64,000 bases of DNA from Ricinus communis (lineage: Eukaryota > Streptophyta > Magnoliopsida > Malpighiales > Euphorbiaceae), in NCBI RefSeq assembly GCF_019578655.1, contig NC_063265.1, positions 3,878,501 to 3,942,500 on the forward strand, written 5' to 3'. Positions 60,165 to 64,000 of this stretch are shown here, one piece after another. Below the pieces are notes generated by a model. It worked only from the letters and a program-made list of their open reading frames with translations, was not told the DNA's origin and did no database searches. Both the position numbers and the translations under genes were made by a program. Position 1 is the stretch's first letter. Every line of letters begins with the position of its first letter.

Positions 60165-63100
60165 ATGAAAAGAAATCACACATCGTATAATTATTCAGTA
60201 GATCGGAAAAGATGGGTAATGCCAGTAATAATACTCCTTTTAATCTCTCTAATTCTCATTCTCACTACAAACTATTCTAAGCCAAACCAGCCAAAAGCCA
60301 AAATCCCTGATTGGAGTTTAAGTGACCAACCGAAATTACCGAGATTCGCGTACTTAATATCGGGTACAAAAGGAGATGGTGAACGCGTGAAGAGACTTGT
60401 TCAAGCGGTGTATCATCCGCGGAATTATTATGTGGTGCATCTAGATCTAGAAGCTTCTGACGAGGAAAGGTTAGAGATTGCAAAGTATGTGAAATCAGAG
60501 GTTGTAATTAGGGAGTTCGGGAATGTGATGGTTATTGGTAAAGCTGATTTAGTTACTCTTAAAGGACCTACTATCATTGCTAGTACGCTTCATGCGATTG
60601 CTATTTTGTTGAAGGAGGCTACTGATTGGGATTGGTTTGTTAATTTAAGTACTTCTGATTATCCTCTCATGCCTCAAGATGGTAACCTTATTAATTCTAA
60701 ACTTTTGTCTATCTGATTGTTCTTTTTAATTATTTCGTTAGTAGCCTACTTGAATTGTTTGTTTTTGTGTTTTGGACTGGTCTTAGACTGCAACATTTAT
60801 TTTTTCCCGTGGGTGGCATTATGTTTGTGACATATGAAAGTAATGGGTGTATTAATTGGTATTTACTAATTTATATATGATGCACGAGCGAGAGGATTTT
60901 CTAAGAGAGCACGTATCATAGATGCATGATGTAAGATTTGAAGTATTAAAGATAAGAATCTCCAGGGAGCAACAAAAGTTGCGATTTCAAGTTTGAAGCT
61001 TTAGGTTGAACTACTAGAATGGGAAGTGGGAACTAGGCCTCATTAACCATACAAGAGAGGAGAAATAAACACTACAGGGAATGTTGTTTGAAGTTAGACG
61101 TAACTGGTGTTTGCTTTTGTCAAAGTGTGTAACTTGAGATTCTGTGAGTATTATTGAAGAGCACAAATGCCCTGCTTATTTTGCTTAAAGATTGAACAAT
61201 TCCTCTGAATTCCGTTCTCAGACTCGTAATTATAGAAATATGTCATTCATTCAGACTTCAAACACGATGCTTGAGTAACCATTTCTGGCATTCACATCTT
61301 TGAAAATGAACCTTTAACAGTTCCCCTAAAACACACAATTTTGTTACTAGCATGAATCAGCAAAGCTTGTTCTGCACTGTTTCAGATATTGTTTTCCTTA
61401 AGAAAAATAGTTGCAATGTTTGCCTCACCACTTGTTTCTGCTTATTGTTTCAGATATCTTGCATATTTTCTCATACTTGCCAAGGGATCTGAACTTCCTC
61501 GAACACACAAGTAGTATTGGTTGGAAAGAGTGAGAATATTAGAAACTACGGTTTTATGTCTAATGTAATGATTGTAGCATGTCTATGACTAAATTTCTGA
61601 CTGCAACCTTGCAGGTATCAAAGAGCAAGGCCTATAATTATTGATCCAGGATTGTATCATTCAAAGAAATCTGGTGTATTTTGGGCCAAGGAGAAAAGGT
61701 CCTTGCCTGCTTCTTTCAAGTTATTTATGGGTACTGCTTGCTCTCCAGCTTTATATCATAACTCATCTTCAGTGTTCTAAGTTCATTTTACCATACTGGC
61801 TTTTCTGCTGTTTTTCTTTTTAATACTAATAATTTTTTTTTGTTTATTTCTCCTTTTAGTTTTCAATTTGGATTTGTGGATTTATGTTGAGCTGTTGTTT
61901 CATGGATCCTAGGACAGTCCAGATATATACAAAAAGGGCTTGGAACACTTCTCAAGTGCAAGCACTTTCCTTTTGATGGTTGTTACTTTCTTCTTTGGTC
62001 TGATAGGCCTTTGGTTCCAAGTTGGGGGTTTTGTTCATGGGTATGAGAGAGGGTCGAGATAAATATTCAGAATTTGAGCGATTTGGTTATTGGGTTCATT
62101 AACTGTTAAAATGGCCTAAGCCATTTTAGTTAGGTTGCCCTTAACTTTAATTCACTTGCAGTTGTCCATTCTCTATTGATGTGGAACTTTTTATACATTC
62201 AACACTCTTCCTTGAGTGCAGCAATTTTCAGTTCTCATACATGATGCAAGCAAGCGTCAATGACCAAAGGAAAGTGGTTGTACTTGAGGAGAGAGTGTTG
62301 AAATTTGAGAAGTCTCACATCAATGGGTAAAGGGCTTGATAAGGAAAAGTATAGATTAAGAGGCAACTGAACTAAAATAGCTTAAGCTATTTTAATAATC
62401 AATAAGCCCTTTAATGAAAAAAAAAAATGATTCAATTTATGTAGACCCAAATTTGTCATCTAATTTAGGTACTCCTTACAAGCCAAACACTTCCATAGGT
62501 CGAAACAATTTATAGTCCATAAGAATATGATTGAGTTGTAGAAAGGGCTAATTTAATTATATTTGTAAAGAACAAAGAATTAGTCGATGATGGACAAGTT
62601 TGCCCTCTTTTGCGGTTCATGATTCCACATATAACATGCATTTAAGAAGTAACAACCATGAAGGGGAAGTAGTTGCATTTTGGGTTGGGGAGGGGGGAGG
62701 AGGGAGGAGAGGGGGTGGGGTAGGAGAGGAAGATATTAAAGGTTGTTCATTAGCGAGAAGACCGATATCCAAGGCTGAATTTAAGTTACGAGCTTTCAAA
62801 CTAAAATGATACAAGTCAAACTAAAGCTCAATTTTGAACATTCATTTAGACACTCCCTGGTGTCCAAACCCAACAAACCATTTACTGAAATCTTTCCACT
62901 ATGATATTAGTGAATGTTAGTGGTACAACTATGTGAGATAGTAAAACATTGTATTGAATAGGATGCGCTCAGTAATCAGGAATTTAATGGACAAAAATGG
63001 TTGAGGAATCCACTCCTTGTTTTAGCAGAGAAATATTACTTTCTTAGATGAGTTAGGAGAATTGGGATTCATGGTCAAGACCCAGTACTATGTCAAAAGA

Positions 63101-64000
63101 AACAGAACTTCACTATGTCAAATTAACAGTGCTACTCTTCCCTTTTGTCTTCTGGTAAAGTAAACCCAAACCATGCTTTTCTCTTTCTGTTAAGATTTGA
63201 GATTGCTACATTTATTGTCAGGTAAAAAAGAGCATGAGACCAGGAGTTTTCTGCAACTTGCATAAGCAAATAAGCCTGGCACATAAACTGCAACAAATAG
63301 GACTGTAATTGTCTTTTGTTTCCCTTTCTTTTTCTGGCTGTTAGAGCTTATGTTTAGACAGATTTATGCTGCACGACTCTGGTGTAGAAAGGTAGTTGTC
63401 TACAACTTTTTCTTATAGTTGTATTGACTTCTTCTAGTAATGCTAATGGAATAGTTTCTCCTAGTAAACTCTTCGCTGTAGAAGTTCCAGATGATACAAA
63501 TGGAATAGTTTCAATTGGCTAATGCACAATTAAGGTCTGCTGTTTTGCATATATGGTGCAGTTTCTGTAACTCTGGTGGTGGATGCCTGTATATTAAACT
63601 TTATCTTAGATTACATTACTTCAATCTTTATCTCAGACTATATTACTATCTGCTTCCAGGGTCTGAATGGGTGGTTCTGACAAGGTCATTTCTTGAATTC
63701 TGTGTTTGGGGATGGGATAATCTCCCCCGCACTCTACTTATGTATTATACAAACTTCCATTCATCTCCCGAAGGTTACTTCCATACTGTTGTCTGCAACC
63801 ACAAGGATTATCAGAACACTACTGTTAATCATGATCTACATTACATAAAGTGGGATAACCCTCCAAAGCAACGCCCAATATCTCTAGCTTTGGAGCATTT
63901 TGAAGACATGGTTGAAAGTGGTGCACCTTTTGCTCGTGAATTTGCCAAGGATGACCCGGTTCTCAACAAAATTGATGAAAAACTGTTGAGGAGAATGGAT
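60165..64000 (+). CDS. GLCAT14-like beta-glucuronosyltransferase (GT14), 3' end beyond window
   Basis: Golgi type II membrane enzyme family (CAZy GT14, Core-2/I-branching domain). Arabidopsis GLCAT14 members add glucuronic acid to galactan side chains of arabinogalactan proteins. Exons seen: 60165-60681, 61454-61529, 61615-61730 and 63660 to the window edge, all GT-AG and in phase, giving 350 residues so far. Residues about 17-37 form the signal anchor ([17 protein letters not shown]). Family blocks: [42 protein letters not shown] (across the first intron), [63 protein letters not shown] and [17 protein letters not shown]. The match looks closest to GLCAT14C (At2g37585), from memory and gene order. 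The third intron is 1.9 kb and contains a fold-back repeat. Expected total is near 380-430 residues. Confidence 0.92.
62105..62398. mobile_element. Fold-back (MITE-like) repeat in GLCAT14-like intron 3
   Basis: About 295 bp with inverted arms. The left arm starts TTAAAATGGCCTAAGCCATT and the right arm, read inward, starts TTAAAATAGCTTAAGCTATT, both followed by TTAGTT and a GGTTGCC/CAGTTGCC block. Inner parts of the arms also pair (TTGATGTG...CAACACTC). Each terminal segment is itself a near-palindrome. No clear target duplication; family unknown. Confidence 0.65.

Noticed and set aside
62600..62814. Gly-rich / Pro-rich frames in GLCAT14-like intron 3
   Set aside because: Created by a G-rich run at about 62685-62725 inside an intron; low complexity.

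Overview
This is a 64 kb piece of a eudicot plant nuclear genome. It is AT-rich and gene-sparse, with GT-AG introns, plant-only gene families (ATL RING-H2 ligases, a GLCAT14-type glycosyltransferase, an SLT1-like protein), teloboxes and a heat-shock element in one promoter, and many decayed plant transposons. The species cannot be fixed from the sequence. No prokaryotic or organellar features, CRISPR arrays, rRNA or tRNA genes were seen.

Layout. 0-21 kb is transposon territory: a Ty3/gypsy gag remnant (about 0.7-1.6 kb), a decayed hAT transposase (4.7-6.7 kb), a 516-bp Tourist-like MITE with TTA duplications (10.6-11.1 kb), and a complete but dead Ty1/copia element (11.2-20.6 kb, minus strand) with both LTRs, a primer-binding site, a target-site duplication, and a solo LTR nested inside its reverse transcriptase. 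A cytosolic HSP70 gene follows at 22.0-24.6 kb. A 4.65-kb Mutator-like element (MULE) with long inverted repeats and a perfect 9-bp duplication occupies 25.4-30.1 kb. An SLT1-like HSP20-fold gene (minus strand) lies at 31.5-33.0 kb. After it come a LINE RNase H remnant (35.4-36.0 kb) and a second decayed copia element (36.6-41.6 kb). A complete six-coding-exon GMP synthase gene occupies 44.8-48.0 kb, with a minisatellite-bearing upstream region that may be its leader exon. Two tandem ATL RING-H2 genes lie at 53.4-55.6 kb. The 5' part of a GLCAT14-like glucuronosyltransferase gene starts at 60.2 kb and runs off the window end.

The genes do not form a pathway. HSP70 and the SLT1-like protein are both chaperone-related, GMP synthase makes GMP in purine synthesis, the ATLs are membrane ubiquitin ligases, and GLCAT14 decorates arabinogalactan proteins in the Golgi. 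The gene order looks like an ancestral eudicot block: from memory, Arabidopsis keeps parts of it at At5g02480-At5g02500 (HSP20-like plus HSP70s) and At2g37570-At2g37585 (SLT1, ATL33, GLCAT14C). I found no clearly novel biological system. The best material is the transposon archaeology and this block.
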